A DNA stretch of 64,000 nucleotides from Prionace glauca (lineage: Eukaryota > Chordata > Chondrichthyes > Carcharhiniformes > Carcharhinidae): assembly GCA_037974335.1 (NCBI GenBank), contig CM075760.1, positions 46,081,638 through 46,145,637 of the forward strand, read 5' to 3'. Under the pieces are notes generated by a model. It did not search any database, was not told the DNA's origin, and was given only the letters and a program-made list of their open reading frames with translations. This document shows positions 1-9,939 of the stretch, in pieces. The first letter of the stretch is position 1. Each line of letters starts with the position of its first letter. Made by a program: the position numbers and the translations under genes.

Positions 1-29
1 GCGAGGACTGCAGCCTTTCAAGAAGGCAG

Positions 30-131
30 AACACACGCGCGCACACATGCACATACATGTGCACACACATACACACACATGCATACATGCACACACGTGC
101 ACACCCACACGCACACATAAACATAAGCGCA
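30..131. repeat. CA-rich microsatellite
   Basis: Imperfect (CA)n with interspersed CATGCACA motifs, lying in the intron upstream of the transmembrane exon. No coding signal is seen before base 231. Confidence 0.85.
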
Positions 132-230
132 CAAGCACTGCATTTGAGAGAATACCCTGTGGTGGTTATTTGTTATTGAACCACTCTATTTCTCCCTATT
201 GTTCTATTTAAATATGTTTCCTCATTTCAG

Positions 231-324
231 TACCAGAAAGTGAAGATTATTCTTACTACAATTTTCCTGACAGTTTGTACGGCAGCCTTGATGATCACTT
301 TCTATCTGAGCCGTCAGCAGAGCA
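231..324 (+). CDS. Transmembrane exon of an ITAM-bearing receptor (partial gene)
   Basis: The exon follows a pyrimidine-rich acceptor ending CATTTCAG and ends at a GTTAAGT donor. Read in phase 0 its 94 nt give YQKVK, then a hydrophobic helix (IILTTIFLTVCTAALMITFYL), then a SRQQS stop-transfer sequence. It leaves one base, so its output phase (1) matches the next two exons exactly. The helix has no charged residue, so there is no sign of pairing with a charged adaptor such as FcR-gamma. That fits a receptor with its own ITAM in the tail. The extracellular exons must lie left of the window. Another frame of the same exon is also open (VPESEDYSYYNF...), but its phase does not match the following exons, so I prefer the transmembrane reading. 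The receptor family cannot be named from this part alone. Confidence 0.72.
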
Positions 325-389
325 GTTAAGTACTGAGTCTGTTCTCATAGCAGCAATCTCCTCTTAATCCCAGAATGTTGACCGAGCAT

Positions 390-960
390 TGACTGTGAGT
401 GGCAGGGAACATCGCACTAGGGGTGTGAATGACAGGGGACCTTACACTGGGGGTGTGAATGACAGGGGACCTCACACTAGGGGTGTGAGAGACAGGGATC
501 TGGTACTGGGGATTTGAGAGACATGGATCTCGTCCTGAGGGTTTGTGAGACAGGGGATCTCGCACTGCGGACGTGAGAGAGACTGGAGATCTCGCACTGA
601 GTGTGTGAAAGATGGGGATCTCGCACTCGGGGATTGAGAGACAGGGGGCCTCGAACTGGGGATGTGAGAGACAGGAGGTAATGCACTAAGAGTGTGAGTG
701 AGAGGTGATCGAGCACTGGGGATGTGAGAGACAGGAGATCTCTCATTGCATTGGGGGTGGGGGAGACAGGGGATCTCGCACTGGGGGTGTGAATGACAAG
801 GGATCACACACTTATGGTGTGAGTGTCAGGGGATCTCGCATTCAGGTTTTAAGAGACAAGGGATCATGCACTAGCGGTGTAAGTGACAGGGAATCTCACA
901 CTCGGGGTGTGAGAGAGAGGGGATCTCACACTAGGGCTGTAAGGGAGAGAGAGACAATCC
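390..960. repeat. ~30-bp minisatellite (GGGATCTCGCACT...GTGTGAGAGACAG)
   Basis: About 18 diverged copies of a unit reading GGGATCTCGCACTGGGGGTGTGAGAGACAG. It lies in the intron between the transmembrane and linker exons and produces spurious open frames on both strands. Confidence 0.85.
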
Positions 961-1098
961 AGCAATTGAAGTAAGGTTTTTGTGGGAGAGGGAAGGAGGA
1001 TGGCAGCAGAGGGAAAGATTGGGGAGAGGGAGGGAATGATAACAGAGACTCAATATTATCTGATACTGACTTTTTCTTATTTTGCCTCTTGTGTCTAG

Positions 1099-1131
1099 GC
1101 AACAGTGAAAAGGAAACGGGACATAAGCAAG
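1099..1131 (+). CDS. 33-nt cytoplasmic linker exon of the ITAM receptor
   Basis: The exon is bounded by an acceptor (TTGTGTCTAG) and a GTAGGG donor and is exactly 33 nt, so it keeps phase 1. Joined to the one base left by the transmembrane exon it reads S-NSEKETGHKQ-, a polar juxtamembrane linker, and hands one G to the tail exon, where G+GA makes Gly. Small symmetrical cytoplasmic exons are common in immune receptors. The evidence is splice sites plus phase agreement across three exons; no homology was tested. Alternative skipping would keep the frame. Confidence 0.6.
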
Positions 1132-1264
1132 GTAGGGCATCAATCCAATGGGTACTCCGAATCTCTCTGACTGTATGTAATAAACTGTTGTTTACTGTGC
1201 CGATTACAGATGTGGGTAGGAGGAGACCTGGTGTTTTCTATCAGGAAAATAGTGACTGTTTTAT

Positions 1265-2190
1265 GGGGACAGTTTAAGAGGGATCTTTACTCTGTATCTA
1301 ACCCCGTGCTGTACCTGTCCTGGGAATGTTTGATGGAGACAGTGTAGAAGGAGTTTTGCTCTGTATCTAACCCTATGCCATATTGCTATATCTGTCTTGG
1401 GAGTTTGAAAGGGGAGAGTGTAGACGGAATTTTACTGTGTCATACCTGTCCTGGAAGTATTTCATTGCGGGGGGAAGCGGGGGTGTTAGTTTAGGAGAAA
1501 CTTTAGTCTGCATTAAACCCTGTGCTGCATATGTGAGCGTTTGATGGGGACAGTGTAGAGGGATTTTTACTGTGCATCTGACCTGGTGCTGTACTGTCCA
1601 GGGAATGTTTGATTGGGGACAGTGTAGAGAGGATTTTCGTATGTATCTAACTCTGTGTTGTGCTTGCCCTGGGAGTGTTTGATGAGGACAGTGTACACAG
1701 AGATTTATTTTGTCTCTAACCCTGTGCTGTGCCTGTCCTGGGAATGTTTGATGGGAACAGTGTACACGGAGATTTATTCTGTCTCTAACCTCGTGCTGTG
1801 CCTGTTTTGGGAGTGTTTGGTGGGGTCAACGTACAGAAAACTTTAATCTGGCTCTAACCTCGTGCTGTAACTGTCCCAGGAGTGTTTGATGTGGGCACTA
1901 TAAGACGGATTTTTTTCTCTGTATCTAACCCCGTGCTCTACCTGTCCTGGGAGTGTTTGGTAGGGACAGTGTAGAGGGAGTATTTCTCTGTATCTTACCC
2001 TGTGCTATACCTGTCCAGGAAGTGTTTGATGGGGACAGTGTAGAGGAAGCTTCACATTGTATCTAACCCCGTGCTACACCTGTCCTGGAAGTGTTTGATG
2101 GAGATAGTGTAAGCAAAGATTTATTCTGTCTCTAACATTTTGCTGAACCTGTCCTGGGAATGTTTGATGTGAACAGTGTAAGAGGGAGAT
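1265..2190. repeat. ~65-70-bp minisatellite (CTGTATCTAACCCCGTGCTG...)
   Basis: About 13 diverged units containing TCTGTATCTAACCCCGTGCT, CTGTCCTGGGA and TTTGATGGGGACAGTGTAGA. The same family occurs inverted at about 43.02-43.81 kb, so this is a dispersed tandem repeat rather than something private to this intron. Confidence 0.85.
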
Positions 2191-2389
2191 ATTTTCCCTC
2201 TTTTTTAAGATCACTGAACGTAATGTTAACACTTTGGAAACGGTCAGGCTGTTTCTGTGTCAATCTACCTCTAGATTTCCCTTACCTGGAGACCTGTCTG
2301 ACAGGCAGGTACAGGAATAAATTCGAAACCCATGTTTGTCTTTTTTACACAAGCATTTAGTTTACTGGAGTGAGATATCGTTGTTACAG

Positions 2390-2800
2390 CTACTTTGGTA
2401 CTTCACATTTTGAATACTGCGAACAGTGTTGGTCTCCTTACAGAATTAACTCACCTTCGAGTGAGACAGAGAAAATCCATTTTGCTGTTGACTTCAGGGT
2501 TGAGGGATATTGTATGATGTGAGATTAGTATTTTGGAAGCCAGAAGTGTGAGACCCGATCTCTTTGAAACGTACGCTCTCAGTTTCACAGACAACGTATT
2601 TACCTGCTGTTTCCCCCATTAGCGGAGTCTTGGGACGGTTTCAGGGTAAGGGATGAAATTTCAGACCTTTCAGTCAGAGAGTTGTGAGGCTTTTCTCTAA
2701 CCCAGTGAGCGGTAGATGATCAGTCATCGAGTAGATTCAAGACAGAGGTTGAGAGATTTTCGAGGATTTTCTAAAAGTGAATGGCGAGTGAAGTGGAGAA
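2390..2800 (+). mobile_element. LINE 3'-region remnant
   Basis: The text 'TTGAATACTGCGAACAGTGTTGGTCTCCTTA' and the later 'GATGATCAGTCATCGAGTAGATTCAAGACAGAGGTTGAGAGATTTT' follow the order of a CR1/L2-type LINE ORF2 C-terminal region (xEYCxQxW ... SLNxFKxxxDxF). It is heavily decayed, has no open frame, and lies in the intron before the tail exon. Confidence 0.6.
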
Positions 2801-2916
2801 TAGAGTTGATAGGTCAGTAAAATAAATGCCACAGCTTGAGAACCAAGCTCATTGATCCAACTTCTCCTTGTTTTCATGTTTCTTTTCTCTCTGAAATTGA
2901 TTTTTCCTCTTTGCAG

Positions 2917-3323
2917 GAGACGAAGGAATTTACTCTGATCTGTTAAGTTCTGGAACTCAACCTGACACCAAAGACCATGCCCAGGCCACTGGTCAAAGGG
3001 TACAGGGCATGTCAAAGGGGCCTTCTGTGCAGGTCGAGGCTGGACGTGCTGCCAGCCTGAGAAGGCAGGCCACGGCTGGGCCTAGCACAGGCTCAATAAG
3101 AGAGCAGGCCCAGGCAGGTCCTGCTGCAAGTCTGAGAAGGCAGGCCACGGCTGGGCCTAGCACTCCCCAGATTGTTCCAGAACAAGATTCAACATACACA
3201 AGCCTGAGCCAAGGGCCAAGAAATGATGACTACCAACACCTCAGACGACAGGGAAACGATGGTCAAAATGCAGTAACTTATTCAGCAGAAGCTGAGGAGG
3301 TGAGAGTTTTGACTCCATTGTAA
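2917..3323 (+). CDS. ITAM-bearing cytoplasmic tail exon (3' end of receptor gene)
   Basis: The terminal coding exon runs from a CTCTTTGCAG acceptor to TAA and is read in phase 1, giving about 135 residues. Motifs visible: IYSDL near the start (YxxL), then YTSLSQGPRNDDYQHL, which fits the ITAM consensus YxxL-x(6-8)-YxxL with an 8-residue spacer, and VTYSAEAEE near the end. ITAM tyrosines are phosphorylated by Src-family kinases and recruit Syk/ZAP-70, so the product should be an activating receptor that signals on its own. Between the first YxxL and the ITAM is a Ser/Thr/Arg/Pro/Ala-rich stretch with a 25-residue tandem duplication (AASLRRQATAGPST twice). The spacing resembles CD3 and Fc-receptor tails, but the extracellular part is off-window, so I cannot choose between an Fc-receptor-like protein, an NITR/LITR-like receptor and a CD3/CD79-type subunit. 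A single-pass receptor with a tail this long fits the first two better. Confidence 0.72.
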
Positions 3324-3344
3324 GGTGAATTTGGGAAGTGAGAT

Positions 3345-3350
3345 GAATAA
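3345..3350 (+). promoter_or_regulatory. Possible poly(A) signal after the ITAM receptor stop
   Basis: AATAAA lies about 22 bp after the TAA, in GATGAATAAAAATTCACTC. It is unusually close to the stop, but it is the first such hexamer downstream on this strand. An alternative site further on is possible. Confidence 0.35.
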
Positions 3351-3975
3351 AAATTCACTCCCAGCACAGTCTGCATTTAAGCCACTCCAAAACTATTGAT
3401 TCAATTCTAGATTGTAATTGACTCTCGGGCATCTGTTGTTCTATAAACTATCCAAAACCCTCGATTAGATTTCAGTTTGTGACACTCCCAGGTATCTGCT
3501 ATTCTGTATATAAACCATCACAAACTTTTCAATTAGATTCTACTATGTAACTCACTTCCAGGTATCTGTCATTTTATGTAAACTACTCCAAATTCCTCGA
3601 TTAGACGCCAGTCAGTAACTCACTTCTGGGTCTGTTATTCTAGATATAAACCACGACAAACTCCTAGATTGGATTCCAGTCTGTAACTCGTTTTCAGCTA
3701 CCTGTTATTCTATATATAAACCATCCAAACCCCTCGATATGATTTCAGTCTGTAAATCATTTCCAAGTATTTGTTATTCCATATATAAACCACACCAAGC
3801 CCTTGATTAAATTCTAGTCTGTAACACATTCCCAGGTATCTTATTCTATATACAAACCCCCTTGAACTCCTTGTTAGATTCCAGTCTGTAACTCACTCCC
3901 ATGGATTTGTTATTCTATGTATAGATCATCCTGAACTCATCAATTTGAATCCAGTCTGTAACTAACTAAAGATCA
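3350..3975. repeat. ~60-bp minisatellite (CTCACTCCCAGGTATCTGTTATTCTATATATAAACC...)
   Basis: About ten diverged units containing CAGTCTGTAACTCACT, GGTATCTGTTATTCTA and TATAAACCA, beginning just after the ITAM exon stop. It probably falls in the 3'UTR or downstream flank. No AATAAA is obvious before it except AATAAAAATT at about 3345. Confidence 0.85.
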
Positions 3976-4369
3976 CAGACGGCAGCTTTGAAAGACAAAA
4001 AAAAATTGATATCATTGCCTCACATCGCTGTTTGTGCGATATCGTTGTGCCTAACATTTGCTGTCCCTTGTCTAACATTGCAACGCTGACTGCACTCTTT
4101 AAAACAAAAACCTTCTTTGCTTGCTCTGAACTGCCCAGGTTGATCAGAGGCTTAGGTATGAGACCAGCTTTCCAATGTTATTGCTTCGTGTGCTCAGCTT
4201 CTGTGCTTGCTAATGAGGAAAGTATAAAGAGTTTATCATTATGAATGTGCACAAATGGGTTAAGATGTGATTTCCACGTTTGTAAAAATTGATTGTGCCT
4301 CAACGAGGGCATTGTTTCTAGTTCGGCACACTGCACTGTAGGGAGGATGTGAAAGTATTGCTGAATGTG

Positions 4370-4710
4370 TGGAAAAAAGATTGACGAGAAGGACTCCAGT
4401 GATAAGGAAGTACATTTTTGTGGATCGAATGAAGCAGCTGGGACTGTTTCCTGGAGTGGAGAATGTGGAGGGAGGATTCAAGAGAGATCTTAAAACTCGG
4501 AGACATCTGGACAGAGTAGCTGGAGAGAGAAATTATTCCCACTGTGGGAAGGATCCAGATTGAAAGGCATTGGTAGAAGAAAGAATCGTGATAAAAGGAG
4601 AGTTCTTCACACGCCAAGTCTTAAGATTCTCGATTGTTCTTTCTGAGAAGGTGGTGGACACAGGATCAGTTGATGTTTAGGATAGAAAATTGGATATTTA
4701 ATGAAAGAAT
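4370..4710 (+). mobile_element. LINE 3'-region remnant
   Basis: Sequence such as AAGCAGCTGGGACTGTTTCC, GGACAGAGTAGCTGGAGAGA and GGAGAGTTCTTCACACGCC follows the order of the shark LINE 3' segment seen at 15.4-16.4 kb. It is decayed. Nothing recognisable lies between 3980 and 4370. Confidence 0.55.
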
Positions 4711-5439
4711 AAAGATTGTTTGCTGTTTGCTGAGGTTCTCTTGTGAAAGATGATTATGTTCATAGCGCAGCGGGGCGGGAAAACCACGCACGGCCGATTT
4801 GTGGGATTCCCGCAGGCATTCGCACTGTGCCTGCATCTCCCCGGCCCGATCTCAGGCAGTGTTTGTGCTATGCCGGAAATGGGCTGGGCGGCATCGCTGG
4901 TATTTAAATAGTATTTAGAAGTGCCAAGGTGGGTGGGGTCTAGGGGCGGGGTCTGGTGATGGCAGAGCCTAAGGGGTGGGGGTGTTGTGACTTTGTCATT
5001 TGTGATCATACTTTTTTTATACTTTCACCATTTCTCCACAAAGTTATAATCTGCACTATGTCGGGCACATTAAATCTCTATTTTACATTTATATAAAGCC
5101 CAGTTAACTAGTGAAGCTTCTACACAGTAAGTATACCTCAATCAGCATATAGATACAAACTATCTTCATGGCTCAGGCTTTATTCTGAGCCTTAAAGGCC
5201 AAGAAGGTTCCCACTCTGTATTGCGATGGAGGCAGTAGGGGAGGCTACCGATGCCGGTAGGGGAACCGGTGAATGTGAGAAGCTGAAGTTTCCAGTTGAA
5301 GAGGTTCCCAGTGTCTCTGAGCAGCTGAACTGGGGAAGCCTTTGGGCAGAGACTTTCCTGCTGCTACTTCCCTTCCTGGCCACCAGGGGTCGCTGTAACA
5401 CTCCCAGGCACTACACCACCCAGTGTCACCTCTTGCCCA

Positions 5440-5540
5440 CTCCGGCCCGGCCGCTGCTCATTGGCGGACCATCCGGGACCTGAAGAGAGGCGGGGCCAGC
5501 CGCCATATTGCCGTGATGTCACCATCAGCCCCTCCCCCAG
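5440..5540. promoter_or_regulatory. CpG-rich TATA-less promoter-like cluster (CCAAT, GC box, YY1, CRE)
   Basis: Within 65 bp there are an inverted CCAAT box (ATTGG, 5461), a GC box (GGCGGGG, ~5490), GCCGCCATATTG (5500-5511, the long YY1 consensus) and TGATGTCA (5515-5522, CRE-like). The surrounding 5.4-6.4 kb is CpG-rich, unlike the AT-rich genome around it. The combination is typical of housekeeping promoters. I find no convincing exon with start codon and donor on either side, so direction and gene are unknown. NRF1-like GCGCATGTGC (~5844) and GGCGCAGGCGCAG (~6360) flank the repeat array that follows. Confidence 0.5.
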
Positions 5541-5892
5541 CCGAGGAAAAAGCGACGGTTGAGAAATGTAGAAAGTGAGAGAAATTCCCACCCGGAAATC
5601 CCGCCCGGAGCGGAATTAAAATTAAATAAAATACATATTTTTATAAAGAGACAGGTGGCGGAACCGCGCATGTGCTGTAGTATTTTCCCAGAGCGAACCG
5701 CGCGGGTGTGATTGAAAAACAGACGCAATAAAAACAGAAAAGATTTTCCCGAATGGAGAAGAAACCGAAAGTCTGACGGGTGAGGATGTGAATAATAATC
5801 ATCAGAATTTAAAATATTAAAAGATTAACATGGAACTGCCTGGGCGCATGTGCGGGAGGGGATGTCAATCAGAGAGCAGCGCGCAGGACGCC

Positions 5893-6345
5893 GTCTCCCC
5901 TAGCAACGCAAGATGGCGTCTCCCCTAGCAACGCAAGACGGTCGCGGGCCGTCTCCGTTGGCAACGCAAAATGGCCGCGGGCCGTCTCCCCTGGCAACGC
6001 AAGATGGCGGCTGGCCAACTCCCCTGGCAACGCAAGATGGCGGCTGGCCGTCTCCCCTGGCAACGCAAGATGGCGGCTGGCCGTCTCCCCTGGCAACGCA
6101 AGATGGCCGCGACCGTCTCCGCTGGCAACGCAAGATGGCGGCTGGCCGTCTCCCCTAGGCAACGCAAGATGGCCGCGGGCCGTCTCCGCTGGCAACGCAA
6201 GGTGGCGGCTGGCCGTCTCCTCTGGCAACGCAAGATGGCGGCTGGCCGTCTCCCCTGGCAACGCAAGATGGCCACTGGCCGTCTCCCCTGGCAACGCAAG
6301 ATGGCCGCTGGCCGTCTCCCCTGGCAACGCAAGATGGCCGCGGGC
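5893..6345. repeat. 33-bp CpG-rich minisatellite carrying YY1 and RFX-half-site motifs
   Basis: About 14 tandem units, mostly 33 bp, of the form CTCCCCTGGCAACGCAAG followed by ATGGCGGCTGGCCGT. Each carries GGCAACG (X-box/RFX half-site) and, in most, AAGATGGCGGC or AAGATGGCCGC (YY1 core). Because 33 is a multiple of 3, all six frames stay open over long distances and give repetitive peptides such as GDGQPPSCVAR. I do not regard these as genes. It lies just downstream of the promoter-like cluster. Confidence 0.9.
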
Positions 6346-7039
6346 GATGGGTGTGATTGTGGCGCAGGCGCAGTGAGGTCTGCCTGTAGCCCATTGTCCA
6401 GATTGCCCCCCAGTGGATGTGGTGGGGATGGTGCAGCAGATGGAGCAACAATCCCAGTTTCAATGGGGGGAGAGAAGCTGCAATGCTGCTCCCTGTTGTT
6501 CACTGCTCTCCCCAGTCTCAGCATTGCAGAGTGTTTAAACAAGAGGGTGCATTGTCACAGCAGCACCCAGACCTTCAGTTTAAGGTTATTTATTAGTGTC
6601 ACTAATAAGTTGGCTGACATTAACATTGCAGTAAAGTTACTGTGAGAATTGCCCGAGTTTCCACATTCCTGTTGGGGTAACACTGAGGGAGAATTTAAGC
6701 AGGGCCCAATGCTCCCTAACCCAGCACGTCTTTCAGACTGGGGAAGGAAACCCACACAGACACGGGGACAAGGTGCAAATGACCCACAGGTCCCTGGCAC
6801 AGTGAGGCTGCGGTGTTACCCACTTTCCCACCATGCTGACACTGGGGATAATGTATTTGGGGGGAACACGGGGCAGGTGGGGGTATCGCTAACTCAATTT
6901 GATGAGGGGAGGGGGTGGAAACATCAGGAAAAATCATCTTTGTCTCAAAAGATTCTTCCATTTTTCCTCTTGTTTCTTACTGAAAACCAGCTCACTCCTC
7001 CATCCCTGCCATCAATAGGGCTAACATAACGCAGAGAAA

Positions 7040-7535
7040 AGGTTACAGCGCAGGAGAGGCCATTCAGCCCATCACATCTGCACCAGCTCGGGAAATAAAG
7101 ACTAGCTGTACATTCGAATCCTACCTTCCAGCAACCCAACCCCTGAGCCTCCTTTTTACAGGGCACAGAGTTTCAGCTACAGATCCGAGTGCCGAGGGGT
7201 TTCTATCTGAACCACCAGTTTAGGAAGCGCTTTGCAGGCATCCTCCACCCTCTGAGTGAGAAGCACCTTCCTTATGGCCCTTGTAATCCTCCTACCGATC
7301 ACCTTCAATCTGTGTGAACCCCACTTCCTGTCTCTGTTTGGGGGGGAAACAGGCCTTTCCTGTCCATCCTGTCTTGCCCCCCTCAGAATGTCAGACACCT
7401 CAGTTCGGTCACCTCTCAGGAAAACAACCCTCGCCAATCCAATCCTTTCCTCACCGCTGCAATTTCCCCAGTCCTGGCAAAACATTTGTAAATCCAAATG
7501 TTTATCGAATCTGAGTAATCTTTAACATTGCCCCT
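7040..7535 (-). mobile_element. LINE 3'-region remnant (minus orientation)
   Basis: Begins with GAGGCCATTCAGCCCATC, and later has CATCCTCCACCCTCTGAGTGAGAAGCACCTTCCT, which parallels the 'CACCACCCTTTGAGTG' part of the better kept minus-strand LINE ends at 49.2 and 60.6 kb. No intact frame. 6500-7040 shows nothing recognisable. Confidence 0.55.
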
Positions 7536-7904
7536 TCGCCAACAGGGAACAATCATGAGGCAGAGACTGAGCAAATGTTGGGATATTTATTCAGAAAACA
7601 ATGAAATATTTATTGACATGTTCAGATAAATCTCAATGATGGCCGTTGACCAGGTCAACATTAAACAATGGTTCAGTCCCAGGTTAAAAATCATTGTAAC
7701 AAAGTAGAAGTTTATCCTGAAATTGGACATTGCCGGAGACTCCCCATATAACGGAGAGATCCAAACTCATACCACACCCTGATGTGATAAAGGGGACACC
7801 AGGCTGAGCTCCAGACTGGGGATTAAAGAACACCGAGATATGTTTGATTCTGGTGATACACCCTCTCCGAGCCAGGATTGAGGAATTCTTAGGCAGAGAG
7901 ATAG

Positions 7905-8135
7905 AAAATGTCCTTCGGGTGTTCTGGTTTCTTCCCACACTCCAAAGATGTGCAGGTTGGGTGCACTGTCCATGCTAAATTGCCCTTAGGCTCCCAAGAT
8001 GTATAGGTTAGGGGGGATGAGTGAGCAAATACATGGGGTTACGGGGTAAGCCTGGGTAAGGGTCGGTAGAGATTTGAAAGGCGGAATGTCCTCCTTCTGC
8101 TTTGTAAGAATTCTATGAGTCAATGAAGTGAAACT
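7905..8135 (+). mobile_element. SINE fragment
   Basis: TTCGGGTGTTCTGGTTTCTTCCCACACTCCAAAGATGTGCAGGTTGGGTGCACTG...TGCTAAATTGCCC is the middle of the common shark tRNA-derived SINE. It runs through a tail ending TGTAAGAATTCTATGA. The tRNA-like head is missing. Confidence 0.75.
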
Positions 8136-8137
8136 CT

Positions 8138-8234
8138 CCAGACCAGGTAACATCATGGTAAATCTCCACTGCACCCTTTCCAGTGTCACCCCATCCCTCC
8201 TATCCCGGGGATCCCAGAACTGCACCATTTTTTC
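8138..8234 (-). mobile_element. LINE fragment (minus)
   Basis: GGTAAATCTCCACTGCACCCTTTCCAGTGTCACCCC and the following CAGAACTGCACCA match the minus-oriented LINE remnant at 22.8 kb. It is cut off where the plus-oriented reverse-transcriptase fragment starts. Confidence 0.5.
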
Positions 8235-8895
8235 CAAGAAGTGACCAGATGTGTAGATGAGAGCAATGCTTTTGACGTAGTCTTCTCGGACTTCAGCAGG
8301 GCTTTTGACAAGGTCCCACACGGGAGACTAATAGGGAAGTTAAGATCCCATGGTATCCAAGGAAATGTGTCAAATTGGATCCAGAATTGGTTGAGTGGCA
8401 GGAAGCAGAGGGTGATGGTGGAGGGGGTGATTTTCAGACTGGAAACTTGTATCCACAGGGTTCGATGTTGGGGCCCTTGTTGTTTGTGGTTTATTGAAAT
8501 AACTTAGTGGTAAAATGCAGGAGGTTTATCAGTAAGTTTGCGGATGATAGGGGAATTGTTCGGATGGTAAATGGGAGGATAGCCTTAGATTACAGGGGGA
8601 TAGAGACAGGCTGATCCGTGGCAAAAGGAATCCAATGGGGATCAGTGTGATGTGATGCACTCGGGCAGGGCTAACAAGAAAAGGGATTAGATGATGAACA
8701 GTAGGATCCCAGGAAGCTCCGAGGATCAGAGGGAGATCGGTGAGCATGTACACCGGTCCCTTACGGTAACAGGACAGGTGGATAAAGTGGTTAAGAAGAC
8801 ACACGGTTCACTTCTTTATTAGCCGAGTGTTTAAGAGTGGGGGGGTTATGCTGGAATTATATAAAATGTTGGTTAGGCATTAGGAAGGAGGAATG
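8235..8895 (+). mobile_element. LINE reverse-transcriptase fragment
   Basis: The first 230 bp encode VVFSDFSRAFDKVPHGRLI and HGIQGNVSNWIQNWLSGRKQ, the palm region of a CR1/L2-like LINE RT (family pattern YxDFSKAFDxVPHxxLxxKL). Further on, KFADDRGIVR marks the catalytic FADD site. After about 8500 the frame is broken by several stops. The copy is 5'-truncated and dead. Confidence 0.75.
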
Positions 8896-9045
8896 AGACA
8901 GAAAAAAAGACAGAAAAAAAGACAGAAAAAAGGACAGAAAAATAGACAGAAAAAAGACAGAAAAAAGAGAGAGGGAAAAAAAGAGACAGAGGGAAAAAAA
9001 GAGACAGAGGGAAAAAAAGAGACAGAGGAAAAAAAAGAGAGTAAA
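8893..9045. repeat. GACAGAAAAAAA / GAGACAGAGGGAAAAAAA microsatellite
   Basis: Purine-only tandem repeat of 12-18-bp units, probably grown from the A-rich tail of the preceding LINE. Confidence 0.9.
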
Positions 9046-9340
9046 CACAGTACTCCAGCTCCAGCCTCATCTTTACCCTGTACAGTTGCAGCAAGACCTT
9101 CCTGCTTTTATATTCTAACCCCCTCGCTAAAAAGGCCAGCATCCCATTCGCCTTCTTGATCACCTGCTGCACCTGCAGACTGGGTTTTTGTGACTCATGC
9201 ACAAGGACCCCCAGGTCCCTCTGCACCGAAGCATGCTGCAGCTTTTCGCCTTTTAAATAGTAATACCAACTCTCTGCCTCCTATTAGACAGCCAATCCTC
9301 CATCAACACTAGCTTTTTCAGTTTATTCAGGAATGGGTAA
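9041..9340 (-). mobile_element. LINE ORF2 fragment (minus)
   Basis: On the minus strand: MQRDLGVLVHESQKPSLQVQ followed by VIKKANGMLAFLARGLEYKS and KVLLQLYRVKMRLELEYCVY, the region just after the RT domain in the CR1/L2-like family that recurs at 49.2, 52.7 and 60.6 kb. Truncated at both ends. Confidence 0.75.
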
Positions 9341-9344
9341 ATTT

Positions 9345-9935
9345 GCGTCCACAACCGAATATTATTGGCTGCCACTGGAAGAGTTTTGAAAGAAGTTCAC
9401 GATAACCCACTCTTCCATTAGGAATACGACCAGTGTCTGTTAATTATAACCAACTCAAGGCATCTGCCTTCGCGAGTCGGTCTCCCAGTTGCCCATGTTC
9501 AGAGGGCAATTATGTGTCAACCACATTGCTGTGGGCCTGGGGTCACGATTATGCCTGACAACAGTAGGGCGACAGATTACCCTCCCTGGGACATTGGTGA
9601 ACCAGATGTTTATTTTTTTCAGAAAACCGACAATTTTAATGGTCACCAGCGGATTCTAAACTCAAGATATATTTATTCAAACATTACCATATGCCGTGAC
9701 AAGATCGGAACCCTGGTGTCCAGAACATTAGCTGAGTTTCAGCATTAATAGTCTAGTGATAAAACCACCAGTCCATCACGTACACATCCTGAGTGTAAAC
9801 ATCCTGAGTTCCTGTAACCTCGAGACAGCATATTACATAGGTCTGTAGGGCTCCCGGATTGGACAGCATTAACTGCCTCAATGAGGAAGGGCATATTCCA
9901 ATAACTCCACCTGATGGGTATCGTTAAACTCATTA
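9345..9935. other. Stretch without recognisable features
   Basis: Low-copy-looking sequence. I see no exon, RNA gene or repeat that I can name. Confidence 0.4.
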
Positions 9936-9939
9936 AATG

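Noticed and set aside
231-405. Alternative reading of the first exon as a tyrosine-rich tail (EDYSYYNFPDSLYGSL)
   Set aside because: Attractive for a signalling tail, but its output phase does not fit the next exons, while the transmembrane reading fits all three.
5869-6645. Several overlapping long open frames on both strands with repetitive peptides (GDGQPPSCVAR, MAAGRLPWQRK)
   Set aside because: They arise because the 33-bp repeat keeps every frame open; no start context, splice signals or family resemblance.
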